DNA of 36,060 bases from Chlorobiaceae bacterium (GCA_016927285.1 JAFGMZ010000005.1:1-36060), one strand, 5' to 3'. Shown: positions 1 through 11,515, numbered from the stretch's first letter. The notes: generated by a model from the sequence alone, not told the origin. Numbers and translations: made by a program.

Positions 1-60
1 AAAAAAGACTGATGCGATCAAAAGATTTACAGTGGTGGGATATAAGCATCAGACCTAAAA

Positions 61-612
61 CGGTATTTTTATAATGACTGCGTCCCTGAGCAGTTCGATA
101 ACATTATCGATGTCAACATTCGCGGGGTTGTTAACGGAATGCTTGCCGCTTATACCCTGATGGTGCGTCGGAAGAACGGACATATCGTCAACACGGCATT
201 GCTGGCAGGTCTTGCTCCTGCTCCGCTGCTTTCGTCTTATGCCATGACCAAGCATGCCGTGGTCGGGTTCAGTACCAGTCTCCGGTACGAAGCCGAGCGG
301 TATGGCGTGCGTATCAGCGCTATTTGTCCGACTGGCGTCGAGACGCCCCTGCTCGACGAGGGAGCTTCCTGTTATGGCCCGAAGCGGTGGCGGCCGGATG
401 TCCGCAACTACCTTGTCCTTGCTGCCGGATCGCTCTGCACGGTTGATATGGTTGCTCGCGATGCCTTCCGTGGAGTGGAATGCAACCGTTCGCTGATCAT
501 CATTCCCGCCCGTGCCAGCCTGACGGCGCAGGCTTACCGTTTCGTTCCGGGACTTGTCGGCGCATTCGGCAGACGGGTCATTGCGAAGGTGATCGGAAAT
601 GGGAGGGGGTAA
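61..612 (+). pseudogene. C-terminal part of a short-chain dehydrogenase/reductase (SDR); N-terminal Rossmann region absent
   Basis: Frame +1 reads ...PEQFDNIIDVNIRGVVNGMLAAYTLMVRRKNGHIVNTALLAGLAPAPLLSSYAMTKHAVVGFSTSLRYEA..., with the SDR NIRG motif and YxxxK active site. There are in-frame stops at 10-12 and 43-45 and no TGxxxGIG segment in any forward frame upstream. Confidence 0.6.
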
Positions 613-803
613 ACGTCGTTGTTTCGGAGCTGCTTACTTGCAAGAATCAGGTACATGTACTATGGTGCGTACCATTATTGAATTATATCTGCAATTTTAT
701 GGTGAGAATTTGCTTGGTTGAACTGAAATAACATTGTAATTAGTTGTTATGTGTTTATCAAGAAAAATTGCTCTTCTGTGTTCAAACTCCATTTTTCATT
801 GCC

Positions 804-1616
804 ATGATCAGATTTGTTCTTGTTGTCGTATATGCAATACTTGCGATTTTTCAGGCGGGAGTTGCTGCTACCGGTCAACAGACGGTTAATCAGCTACTTG
901 AGTCCAATTCATCAACTGCGATACAATCTGATGAGCCGAATAAGTCCAAAGAGGGGTCCCGTAAAGATTCTGAAATGCCGATTAATTTATTGCCCATGTA
1001 CGGTGCTCCATATGCAGTCAAAAATGCTTATGAGAAAGAAGCGGATGAGGAGTTTATTGCGACGATGACGAAAAACGGCGTTTCGCGCGATTCTGCGGCT
1101 GTTATCTCATGGGCTTTGGGTATGCAGGCTCTTGATAAAAAGGATGGCGAAACCGCGATGAAACGTTTTAATCAATCGTGGCTTCTTGATCAGGATGGTT
1201 TTTTATCTCATTGGGGATTTGGTCAAGTATTGTTCTATTTCAGGGATCCGAAAGAATCCCTGGGGTATTTTGAAAAAAGCCTTTCCCTTTTTGGGTCGAA
1301 GTCGCGCCAAGGTATGAAAAGTATGAAACCGTATCTTTTTTCTGATGCGGCCAGAGCCTATTCGACTGTAGCCATTCTTGATTCGTTACAGGCCCCTGTT
1401 TTGAAGAAAAGAGCTGATGAGCTTTTTGATCAATTATTGCGTGAAAATCCGAAATTCAGGGAAGGGTACACTGCATGGTTGGTTTTTTCCTTCGTGAATC
1501 GGGAATTTCGAAAAGCATGGGATATCGTCCATGCTGCCCGCCGGGCGGGAATTCAGGATCTGCCGAAAGAAATTCTGAAAGCTCTGTCAGATAACATGTC
1601 TGAACCGAACGAATGA
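804..1616 (+). CDS. Secreted hypothetical protein with helical/TPR-like repeats
   Basis: ORF 744..1616. The start at 804 (MIRFVLVVVYAILAIFQAGVAA) gives a plausible signal peptide. The body resembles tetratricopeptide helices (GMQALDKKDGETAMKRFNQSWLLD). Confidence 0.6.
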   Translation: MIRFVLVVVYAILAIFQAGVAATGQQTVNQLLESNSSTAIQSDEPNKSKEGSRKDSEMPINLLPMYGAPYAVKNAYEKEADEEFIATMTKNGVSRDSAAVISWALGMQALDKKDGETAMKRFNQSWLLDQDGFLSHWGFGQVLFYFRDPKESLGYFEKSLSLFGSKSRQGMKSMKPYLFSDAARAYSTVAILDSLQAPVLKKRADELFDQLLRENPKFREGYTAWLVFSFVNREFRKAWDIVHAARRAGIQDLPKEILKALSDNMSEPNE

Positions 1617-1839
1617 ATTGCCTGAATCCGGAGTATTCGCAGTGTTCAGACCTGCAAATTCGTTTGAGTTGATCGGTCAAGTTCAATGGTGTGCTGTTGT
1701 ATCCGGATTTCAGGTATGAGAGTATGATATCTGTATGTCGATGGCAGAGAATATTTTTCAGATCAGGGAACGGGGAAGCAGCATATGTTCGTCTATGCGG
1801 TCTGTCAGGGAGGCTGGCCGGCATTCATGACAGCGTATC

Positions 1840-2336
1840 ATGAATGGAGAGTTTTCGACAGGCTTGTTTCTGCAGCTTGCTCTTGGTCCGGTGTTTTTTC
1901 TTGTTATGCAGATTACGTTGCAGCGTACCCCGCTGGATGGATTCTGTTCGTTCGCTGCGGTTGTCCTGATTTTCGGAATGATGATGATTATATCGGCTTT
2001 GGGAATGACATCCGGCTCTGTTTTTCTGCAGGACAATCCTGATTGACGGTCGAGTTTTTTCTCCGCTTTTTTTCTTTCCGTTACCAGCCCGATGACCATA
2101 GTGTTTTGGACAAGCCTGTTTGCTGCGAAAGCCGTCGAACAGGGTTACACGAAACGGTCGCTCACGATTTTTGCGTTTTCTGCCGGTCTTGCGACTCTGG
2201 TTTTTCTCGGTTGCGCTGTTCTGATATTCTCGACCCTCAAGGTTTCAATACCGTTTATGGCAGTAAAACCCTGAATGTGTTTGTCGGAGCAGTGGTCCTG
2301 CTTTATGGCCTCAGGAGAGTGATTGTTTTTTTTTAG
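1840..2336 (+). pseudogene. Degenerate LysE/RhtB-family transporter
   Basis: Frame +1 reads MNGEFSTGLFLQLALGPVFFLVMQITLQRTPLDGF..., then an in-frame TGA at 2044, then ...SVTSPMTIVFWTSLFAA... in the same frame, a stop at 2272, and the last helix (TLNVFVGAVVLLYGLRRVIVFF) in another frame. Confidence 0.6.
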
Positions 2337-2438
2337 TCTCCTGAATCAGGCAAGCAGGTCGGTCTATCTAAAGGGTGCAGGACATAGAACGGCAGGAGTC
2401 TTGAGTTCTTTGATGGTGCTGTTTGTAATCGAAGCCCT

Positions 2439-3623
2439 TTACAGCGCTGATCGCAAAATATCCACGATATCAGATTTGCTTATGGGTGGACGACCGGGAA
2501 GACGACCTTCGGAATCATGGGCGACAAGCACGGTATCACTTGCATATCGCTCAAGTAACCGGTCTCCTATGCCTGTTTCGGACAGGCGGGTGGGGCAGCC
2601 TGTCGAGCGCAGGAAAGCCTCGAACCGGTCGATTCCCTCAGCGGCAGCATCCGGGTCTTCAGGGGTTTTCAGCGTAATGCCGAAAATGCGATGCGCGAAT
2701 TGTGCGAAGCGTGAGGGGCGAGTTCCGGCGGCGAAGCGCATCCATGCAGGATTGACAATCGCCAGACCTGCGCCGTGCGCAATGTCGTGGTGAGCGGAGA
2801 GGGTGTGCTCGATCATATGCACCGGATAGGGCGAGAGTGTTCCGGCTTGTACCCATCCGTTGAGGGCGACTACCGATGCCCATTGTACCTGCGTCCGGGC
2901 TTCGATATCGCTTCCGTCTGCTATGGCTTTTGGGCCCCATTCCATGGCGGTCAGCATGACTCCTTCGGCAAAGCGGTCCTGGAGCGGAGTGCCGTCCACG
3001 CCGTTGAAGTACGACTCGGTGACGTGGGTGATGAGGTCACAGATGCCAAAGGCTGTCTGATCGGGCGGTACGCTTGCCGTCAGCTCGGGATCGATGATGG
3101 CATCTTTCGGGTAGAGGCATGGTGCGGAGACGAAGGACTTTACGGTTGTTTTTTTATTGGTGATGACCGCTCCGCCGTTCATTTCGGAACCGGTAGCCGC
3201 AAGCGTGGGGACGGTGACGACGGGGAGCGCCTTCGTCGGGAGTATCCGGTTTTCCTGGCCGGCCATCATCTGCCAGAGGTCGCCCTCATAGAACACTGCC
3301 GCAGCCATGACTTTGGCTGCGTCCATGGTGCTGCCGCCGCCAAGGGCGACGATGACGTCGCAGCCTTCGCTTCGAGCAATTGCTGCGCCTCGCTCGACCG
3401 TTGACAGCCGTGGATTGGGTTCAACCCCGGAGCATTCTGCGGTCGCGACGCCTGCGGTATGCAGGCTTGAGAGCGCCCTGTCCAGGGTGCCGTTTCGCCT
3501 GACGCTGCCGCTGCCGGTTACGAGCAGGGCTTTTTTTCCATGCGCGCTTGCAACTTCGCCAAGTTTCGAGAGTGTTCCTGCTCCGAATACAAGATGCGTC
3601 GGGTTCCGGAATTCGAATTTCAT
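2439..3623 (-). CDS. Iron-containing alcohol dehydrogenase
   Basis: MKFEFRNPTHLVFGAGTLSKLGE..., with the NAD-binding GGGSTMDAAK and metal-ligand regions typical of Fe-ADH/YqhD-like proteins. The start at 3623 is preferred over ORF start 3692. Confidence 0.88.
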   Translation of the reverse strand: MKFEFRNPTHLVFGAGTLSKLGEVASAHGKKALLVTGSGSVRRNGTLDRALSSLHTAGVATAECSGVEPNPRLSTVERGAAIARSEGCDVIVALGGGSTMDAAKVMAAAVFYEGDLWQMMAGQENRILPTKALPVVTVPTLAATGSEMNGGAVITNKKTTVKSFVSAPCLYPKDAIIDPELTASVPPDQTAFGICDLITHVTESYFNGVDGTPLQDRFAEGVMLTAMEWGPKAIADGSDIEARTQVQWASVVALNGWVQAGTLSPYPVHMIEHTLSAHHDIAHGAGLAIVNPAWMRFAAGTRPSRFAQFAHRIFGITLKTPEDPDAAAEGIDRFEAFLRSTGCPTRLSETGIGDRLLERYASDTVLVAHDSEGRLPGRPPISKSDIVDILRSAL

Positions 3624-3681
3624 GTTTTTCCGAGCGTTGTTCGTTGTTTCAATACGTGACGTTGTGCAGGATGAGTCTTTT

Positions 3682-4440
3682 TCAGCTTGCAATTTTTACG
3701 ATATCATGCCAGGTAATGACGATCGACAAGCCGAAAATAAGTATGATCCCGGCAACGTTGATAACCTGATATGCTTTTGCACTGAGCGGACGGTTACGGA
3801 CTGCCTCGATAAGTACCATCATGAGCTGTCCGCCGTCAAGTCCGGGAAAAGGCACCAGGTTCATGATTCCGAGGCTGATACTGAGTACGCCGGTAAAGAA
3901 CAGCAGATCTGCAACTCCTCCGTTCGCCGCCTGTCCGGCCATCATGGCTATCCCGAGAGGACCGGAGAGGCTTTCCGCACTGCCCTGACCGGCGAAAAGA
4001 TGGCCGAGCATGGAGAGCGTTCCTGAAACGACCATAAAGAGAGCGTTGGCGCTCGATTGTGCTGCCTGCAACAAAAAAACGCCGTCTTTTACCATAAAAG
4101 CGGGGATGAAAACCAGAAAGGCGAAAACGACGTTGAACAATGGACCGCCGGCCATAATCGAAGCTCTTGAAAGACGCGAAGTTCCCAACAGCTTGCAGGC
4201 ATCTTCGTCGCCGTCAGCTGAAAAACTCACAAAACCGCCGAGCGGCAGCAGACGCAACGTAAATGCTGTTTCCTTGTGACGACAGAAGGTCGCTATACGC
4301 GGACTGAAGGGAAATCCGATGGAAAATTCATACACCGGTACTCCGGCTTTGCGGGCTGCGAGAAAATGACCGAATTCATGGACAAGCACCACGAGCGATA
4401 CGACGAAGATAAAAGCAAATAGTGAAACAAGCATGTTCAT
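3682..4440 (-). CDS. Compact M50 (site-2 protease / RseP-like) membrane metalloprotease without a PDZ domain
   Basis: HEFGH zinc motif in the first TM segment, C-terminal NLVPFPGLDGGQ motif, only 252 aa. Confidence 0.85.
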   Translation of the reverse strand: MNMLVSLFAFIFVVSLVVLVHEFGHFLAARKAGVPVYEFSIGFPFSPRIATFCRHKETAFTLRLLPLGGFVSFSADGDEDACKLLGTSRLSRASIMAGGPLFNVVFAFLVFIPAFMVKDGVFLLQAAQSSANALFMVVSGTLSMLGHLFAGQGSAESLSGPLGIAMMAGQAANGGVADLLFFTGVLSISLGIMNLVPFPGLDGGQLMMVLIEAVRNRPLSAKAYQVINVAGIILIFGLSIVITWHDIVKIAS

Positions 4441-4668
4441 AGAATCTGAAATGGTATTGAGAGCATAACCTCTTGTATGACAATATATCCAATTACCGGT
4501 TCAGGTCGCAGTGGGCGGGTTTGTTTTATTACGGCAGGGTTGTTGATGCACTTATTTCCGGACCTCTGGATCATTGCTGGCGAGTTGTCGCATGAGCCCG
4601 GGTTGGCTCTCGCGTTTCATGATCGGGAAGGGTTTTTTATAGCGGTGCCCTGTAATACCCGTCAGGCA

Positions 4669-5424
4669 TCAGAGCCTGACGGCAATGCCCCGTTCGCGCA
4701 GGTACTTTTTTGCTTCGCGGATGGTGTATTGCCGGAAGTGGAAGATTGATGCGGCAAGCGCGGCGTCGGCTTTTCCTTTGGTGAATCCGTCGTAGAGGTG
4801 TTCGAGGTTGCCGGCTCCGCCGGAGGCTATAACGGGTATGTGTACCGATGTGGAGACTCTCGAGAGGATGTCGTTGTCGTATCCTTCCTGCGTACCGTCC
4901 CGATCCATGCTGGTCAGCAGAATTTCTCCTGCGCCGAGCTCCTGTACACGCAGAGCCCATTCCACAGCTTCATAAGTGGTCGGATTTTTTCCCGAGTGGG
5001 TATGGACGATGTGCTGCCCGTTTTTATTTTTTACATCTATGGCAACTACGACGGCTTGCGATCCGTATTTTTCGGCGATGCGCGAGATGAGTTCCGGTTT
5101 CTGAATTGCCGCGGTGTTGACCGATACCTTGTCGGCGCCGTGCATGAATACTTCTCGAGCCCTTTCGATGGAGTTGATGCCGCCTCCTACCGTCAACGGG
5201 ATGAATACTTCGCCTGATACCTTGAGTACCTCTTTAAGGGTTGTCTTTCTGGATTCGACCGATGCCGAGATGTCGAGAAAGACAAGTTCGTCGGCAAGTT
5301 CGCTGTTGTAGAACCGCGCTTGCTCGAGAATTGAACCGGCGTCTCTGAGCCCTTCGAAGTTTATTCCTTTTACGACTCTTCCGCCTGTGACGTCAAGGCA
5401 GGGAATGATTCTTTTTGCTAACAT
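4669..5424 (-). CDS. hisF: Imidazole glycerol phosphate synthase subunit HisF
   Basis: [32 protein letters not shown]...VGGGI...[10 protein letters not shown]...ASGGAGN. The start is taken at 5424. Confidence 0.96.
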   Translation of the reverse strand: MLAKRIIPCLDVTGGRVVKGINFEGLRDAGSILEQARFYNSELADELVFLDISASVESRKTTLKEVLKVSGEVFIPLTVGGGINSIERAREVFMHGADKVSVNTAAIQKPELISRIAEKYGSQAVVVAIDVKNKNGQHIVHTHSGKNPTTYEAVEWALRVQELGAGEILLTSMDRDGTQEGYDNDILSRVSTSVHIPVIASGGAGNLEHLYDGFTKGKADAALAASIFHFRQYTIREAKKYLRERGIAVRL

Positions 5425-5602
5425 GAGGTGGTCCTGAATTTCGCGGTTCGACTGAGAAATGAATAAACATAAAATCTTAAACAAAATTTCAAAGGTATTA
5501 TATTATGAGCGCTTTTGACAGCCGGGATCAGATGTTCTTGTGTTTTTCCGGCTGCTGTTTTCTGCAGGGTTTTCATTCAGCTGAAAAAATGAGGGAGGAG
5601 CC

Positions 5603-5938
5603 ATGAAGTTTCCCGTTTGTGATTATACCGAGTCCGTTGAGGGCTTTTATTCGCAGTGTGCTGGATGTCCGATCGAGAGCCGGGCGCCAGGTTGCGCTCT
5701 CGATGAACAGGAGGATGGTACCTACCTGTTCGATGGTCCGACTCCGCATGGCGGCGTCAGGGCGGTGTTTTATTTCAAGGATAATGCCGGCAACCAGGTG
5801 TCCAAGTATGATGCCGTTCATGTCGAAATTCATGAGCTCGACGAGTCGGGCATGCTGGTTACCATCCTTTACGGCATGGTAGATCCTGAAGGAATGATCT
5901 ATCTGAAAAAGTCCTTGCGCAGTGATGATGCTGAATAA
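5603..5938 (+). CDS. Conserved hypothetical protein, cysteine-rich N-terminus
   Basis: 111-aa ORF preceded by GGGAGGAG. Cysteine pattern C-x11-C-x2-C-x8-C (VCDYTESVEGFYSQCAGCPIESRAPGC). Next gene on the same strand is the ferredoxin-NADP reductase. Confidence 0.7.
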   Translation: MKFPVCDYTESVEGFYSQCAGCPIESRAPGCALDEQEDGTYLFDGPTPHGGVRAVFYFKDNAGNQVSKYDAVHVEIHELDESGMLVTILYGMVDPEGMIYLKKSLRSDDAE

Positions 5939-5962
5939 GAGAGTCCTGCTTCATGTTCATAA

Positions 5963-7904
<1,942 letters not shown>

Positions 7905-7919
7905 TCTTTTTTTCGATCG

Positions 7920-8795
7920 ATGAGTACCGAAACTGTTTCGATAGCGCTCGTGCAGACATCCTGCACGGCAGATACCCGGGGTAATCTCGACAAAGCCTGT
8001 GTGAAGATACGGGAAGCTGCTGCTGCCGGAGCGCGTATCGTCTGTCTGCAGGAGCTGTTTACCACGCTCTATTTCTGCCAGACCGAGGATTACGCGCCTT
8101 TTGATTATGCCGAGGCCATACCGGGTCCTTCGACGGATCGGTTGCAGGATCTTGCCCGCGAACTGGAGGTGGTGATCGTGGCTTCGCTGTTCGAGAAGAG
8201 GGCGAGAGGTCTGTACCATAATACTGCTGCGGTTATCGATGCCGACGGACGGTATCTCGGCAAGTACCGCAAGATGCATATTCCTGACGATCCGGGTTTT
8301 TATGAAAAGTTCTATTTCACGCCGGGAGACCTGGGTTACAAGGTATTCGATACCCGTTATGCGCGAATCGGCGTGCTTATTTGCTGGGATCAGTGGTACC
8401 CGGAGGCCGCCAGGCTTACCGCGTTGTGCGGAGCGGAAATTCTTTTCTATCCCACGGCTATAGGATGGGCATCGTCTGAACATTCCCGGGAAGTTCGTAT
8501 GGCCCAGCATCAGGCATGGAAAACCATGCAGCTTTCCCATGCAGTGGCTAACGGAGTATTCGTTGCCGCTGCGAACAGGGTCGGCGTCGAGGGCGAGCTT
8601 GAGTTCTGGGGACAGAGTTTCGTCAGCGATCCGTTCGGCCAGGTGATAGCGGAAGCCGCTCATCAGGACGAAACCATCCTGATGGCATCCTGCGACCGCA
8701 GCCGGATCGGATTTTATCGGGCGCACTGGCCTTTTCTTCGAGATCGCAGGATAGAGACCTATGGCGAGCTGCAGAGGCGGTATATCGAGGACTAA
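7920..8795 (+). CDS. aguB: Carbon-nitrogen hydrolase, N-carbamoylputrescine amidase type
   Basis: Nitrilase-fold Glu-Lys-Cys residues (LQELF, KYRKMHIPDDPGFYEKFYF, GVLICWDQWYPEAAR). Located near agmatine deiminase. Confidence 0.9.
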   Translation: MSTETVSIALVQTSCTADTRGNLDKACVKIREAAAAGARIVCLQELFTTLYFCQTEDYAPFDYAEAIPGPSTDRLQDLARELEVVIVASLFEKRARGLYHNTAAVIDADGRYLGKYRKMHIPDDPGFYEKFYFTPGDLGYKVFDTRYARIGVLICWDQWYPEAARLTALCGAEILFYPTAIGWASSEHSREVRMAQHQAWKTMQLSHAVANGVFVAAANRVGVEGELEFWGQSFVSDPFGQVIAEAAHQDETILMASCDRSRIGFYRAHWPFLRDRRIETYGELQRRYIED

Positions 8796-8814
8796 GAGAG
8801 CGTGGACCAGAAGA

Positions 8815-8895
8815 GGGAGTATCGGGCACTGCGTGCCCGGGAGTATCGCTCGCTTCGCTTTGCGGGAGTATCGGACGGGTTTCCGTCCGGGAGTA
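8815..8895. repeat. Short tandem array: GGGAGTATCG (x3) plus GGGAGTA, 24-25 bp period, separated by different small inverted repeats
   Basis: GGGAGTATCG at 8815, 8839 and 8864, GGGAGTA at 8889. Spacers form GGGCAC-TGC-GTGCCC (8824-8838) and GGACGG-GTTT-CCGTCC (8873-8888). Confidence 0.8.
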
Positions 8896-8995
8896 AGGAG
8901 TTGAAGAGAGAAAAAATCTTTTCCCGCGCAGGGAGCGATACTTCCGGATGCTTCGCATGGCGCAGCTTTTTGACGAATGGTATTGCTGAATATGT

Positions 8996-10249
8996 ATGGT
9001 TATGAATGGTTTCGGTGTTGTGGTGCTTGTTACGCTGCTTTTGACGTTTTTGCTGAAAGTTGCGGCTGATCTGCTTAATCTCAGGGATTCAAGCGGTGAT
9101 CTTCCAGTGGAGTTCGAGGGGGTGTATGATCCGGAGGATTATCGGAAGTCGCAGGAGTATCTGCGGGTTACTACCAGGTTTTCTCTTGCTGCGGCCGCTT
9201 TTGGCCTTCTTTTGCTTCTCGCGTTCTGGTTTGTCGGGGGTTTCGAATTTCTTGACCGCTTTTTACGGGGATTAGGTTTCGGAGTTATCCTGACCGGTGT
9301 GCTTTATATCGTTGCGCTTGTGATTCTGCAGTACCTTGCCGCGCTTCCGTTTACCATCTATCGTACCTTCGTGATCGAAGAACGATTCGGTTTCAACAAG
9401 ACAACTTCGGCCGTTTTTGTCGGCGATATGCTGAAGTCGTTGCTGCTTGCGGCGCTTATCGGCGTTCCGGCTCTTGTGTTTCTGCTTGCTTTTTTCACTT
9501 TTGTCGGCGCGTCGGCCTGGCTCTGGGCATGGGTGGCTTTCGTGCTGTTTTCGCTTGTGCTGCAGTATGTCGCTCCTACCCTGATTATGCCGATGTTCAA
9601 TCGTTTTGAGCCTCTCGGGGATGGCCCCCTCAGGACGGCTATTCTCACGTATGCCGCGAAAACGGGATTTCCTCTTTCGGGTATTTTCGTTATTGATGGT
9701 TCGAAGCGCTCTTCAAAGGCAAATGCCTTTTTTACCGGATTCGGCAGCAGGAAAAGGATTGCGCTTTTCGATACCCTGATAGCCAGTCATACGGTTGACG
9801 AACTTGTAGCTGTGCTCGCTCATGAGATCGGGCATTTCAAGAAGGGTCATGTTGTGATCAATATGGTGCTTGGTATGCTCAATCTTGGCTTCATTTTTTA
9901 TTTGTTGTCGGTTTTCATGAATAACCGCCTGCTTTTCGATGCGTTTTTTATGACTGATCTTTCGGTCTATGGAAGCCTTGTGTTTTTTATGCTGCTTTTT
10001 ACGCCGGCGGAGTTTCTGCTTTCTGTTCTGCTGCAGATGTTATCGCGCAGGCATGAGTATGAAGCCGATGCATATGCCGTAGCTACCGCTGATCGCAAAG
10101 ATGCGCTTGCTGAAGCATTGAAGAAGCTGTCGCGCAGCAGTCTTTCGAATCTTACGCCTCATCCTTTCTATGTGTTTCTCAACTACTCCCATCCGCCGGT
10201 GCTCGACCGTGTCCGTAGAATACAGAGGCTTTCGGCAGTGGAATCGTAA
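8996..10249 (+). CDS. M48 family (Ste24/CAAX prenyl protease-like) zinc metallopeptidase
   Basis: VAVLAHEIGHFKKGHV motif, multiple TM helices, C-terminal RRHEYEADAYA. Confidence 0.92.
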   Translation: MVMNGFGVVVLVTLLLTFLLKVAADLLNLRDSSGDLPVEFEGVYDPEDYRKSQEYLRVTTRFSLAAAAFGLLLLLAFWFVGGFEFLDRFLRGLGFGVILTGVLYIVALVILQYLAALPFTIYRTFVIEERFGFNKTTSAVFVGDMLKSLLLAALIGVPALVFLLAFFTFVGASAWLWAWVAFVLFSLVLQYVAPTLIMPMFNRFEPLGDGPLRTAILTYAAKTGFPLSGIFVIDGSKRSSKANAFFTGFGSRKRIALFDTLIASHTVDELVAVLAHEIGHFKKGHVVINMVLGMLNLGFIFYLLSVFMNNRLLFDAFFMTDLSVYGSLVFFMLLFTPAEFLLSVLLQMLSRRHEYEADAYAVATADRKDALAEALKKLSRSSLSNLTPHPFYVFLNYSHPPVLDRVRRIQRLSAVES

Positions 10250-10270
10250 TCAGAAAAGTAATCGACTACT

Positions 10271-11320
10271 ATGAGTGACTATCGATACATTATGCCACCC
10301 GAATGGGCGCCACACAAGGCGACCTGGCTTTCCTGGCCGCACAAGCTTGAATCGTGGCCCGGCAAGTTCGAGCCGGTTCCGGCAGTTTTTGCCGAGATCG
10401 CTGCATGGCTGAGCACTTCCGAAGAGCTGCATATCAATGTGCTTGACGACTCGATGCAGGAAGAGGCTCGCAGGCTCATCCAGGCCGACAGGCATGTCGA
10501 AGCGGTGATGGACCGGGTGTTTTTCCATCATATTCCCACAAACGATGCGTGGTGCCGAGATCATGGGCCGAACTATGTTTTCAGACATCAGGGCGATCGG
10601 TCAGAAAAGGTGATCGTCAATTGGGAATACAATGCCTGGGGAGGGAAATACGAGCCTTTTGATGACGACAATGCAGTGCCGGAGAGAGTTGGTGCAATCC
10701 AGAAGCTGCCGGTCGTTTCGACAGGCATGGTGCTTGAAGGCGGTGCGATAGATGTGAACGGCAGCGGGTTGCTGCTGACGACCGAAGCCTGTCTTCTCAA
10801 TCCCAACAGGAATCCTTCGATGAACCGCGAAGAGATCGAAAACCAGCTTCGGTACTATCTCGGAGCCGAGAAGGTCATATGGCTTGGCGACGGCATTGTC
10901 GGAGACGATACAGACGGTCATGTTGATGATATGTCGCGTTTTGTGAGTGAATCCACCATCGTGACTGCTGTGGAAGATGATCCTGATGATGAGAACCATG
11001 GGCCTCTTCTTGATAATTATGAGCGTCTGCGGGCATCGACGGGTCTTGATGGCCGTCCTCTCAATATAGTGAGGCTGCCCATGCCTGATCCTGTTTACCA
11101 TGATGGCGAGCGTCTGCCGGCAAGCTATGCCAATTTCTATATCGCGACGTCGATCGTTCTTGTGCCAACCTACCGTTCTCTGCGTGATCGTGTTGCCCTT
11201 CAGGTGCTTCAGGATTGTTTTCCGGATAGAAAGGTCGTGGGTGTCGATTGTTCAGATCTTGTCTGGGGACTTGGGGCTATTCATTGCATTACCCATGAAG
11301 AGCCGGCATTGCGCCTCTAG
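10271..11320 (+). CDS. aguA: Agmatine deiminase (peptidylarginine deiminase-like family)
   Basis: MPPEWAPHKATWLSWPHKLESWPGKFE, NDAWCRDHGP, DTDGHVDDMSRFV, GLGAIHCITHEEPA. Confidence 0.95.
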   Translation: MSDYRYIMPPEWAPHKATWLSWPHKLESWPGKFEPVPAVFAEIAAWLSTSEELHINVLDDSMQEEARRLIQADRHVEAVMDRVFFHHIPTNDAWCRDHGPNYVFRHQGDRSEKVIVNWEYNAWGGKYEPFDDDNAVPERVGAIQKLPVVSTGMVLEGGAIDVNGSGLLLTTEACLLNPNRNPSMNREEIENQLRYYLGAEKVIWLGDGIVGDDTDGHVDDMSRFVSESTIVTAVEDDPDDENHGPLLDNYERLRASTGLDGRPLNIVRLPMPDPVYHDGERLPASYANFYIATSIVLVPTYRSLRDRVALQVLQDCFPDRKVVGVDCSDLVWGLGAIHCITHEEPALRL

Positions 11321-11364
11321 TGAACACCGTTTTTTACTATATTTTGTATCAAAATGCAACGCAT

Positions 11365-11403
11365 TGTCTCATAATAAGATGAAATGCGTTTTAAACTGAG
11401 ACA
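11365..11403. promoter_or_regulatory. Candidate upstream activator site for sRNA copy 1: TGTCTCA-N25-TGAGACA
   Basis: 7-bp inverted repeat arms at 11365-11371 and 11397-11403, centred about 108 bp upstream of the -24 GG. A second inverted repeat AACGCATT/AATGCGTT (11358-11365, 11383-11390) overlaps it. Confidence 0.4.
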
Positions 11404-11490
11404 TAATCTTTTGGGCGTTTTATGGAGAAAACGTGAATATGTATTATTACCTCTTTTTTTAAAATAGCTTATATGCTTTTGTTCTTTTTT

Positions 11491-11506
11491 TGGCATGGGG
11501 TTTGCA
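11491..11506 (+). promoter_or_regulatory. Sigma-54 (RpoN) -24/-12 promoter of sRNA copy 1
   Basis: TGGCATGGGGTTTGCA: GG-N10-GC, near-perfect match to TGGCAC-N5-TTGCA. Confidence 0.85.
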
Positions 11507-11515
11507 TTAAGTACT

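Noticed and set aside
2775-3404. Plus-strand ORF of 209 aa
   Set aside because: Antisense to the iron-containing alcohol dehydrogenase; shadow ORF from codon bias.
4477-4749. Plus-strand ORF between the M50 protease and hisF
   Set aside because: It overlaps the hisF 3' end antisense, has no recognisable domain and unconvincing composition.
8802-9005. ORF MDQKREYRALRAREYRSLRFAGVSDG... as a protein-coding gene
   Set aside because: It is the translation of the short tandem palindromic repeat downstream of aguB. The internal peptide repetition comes from the DNA repeat.
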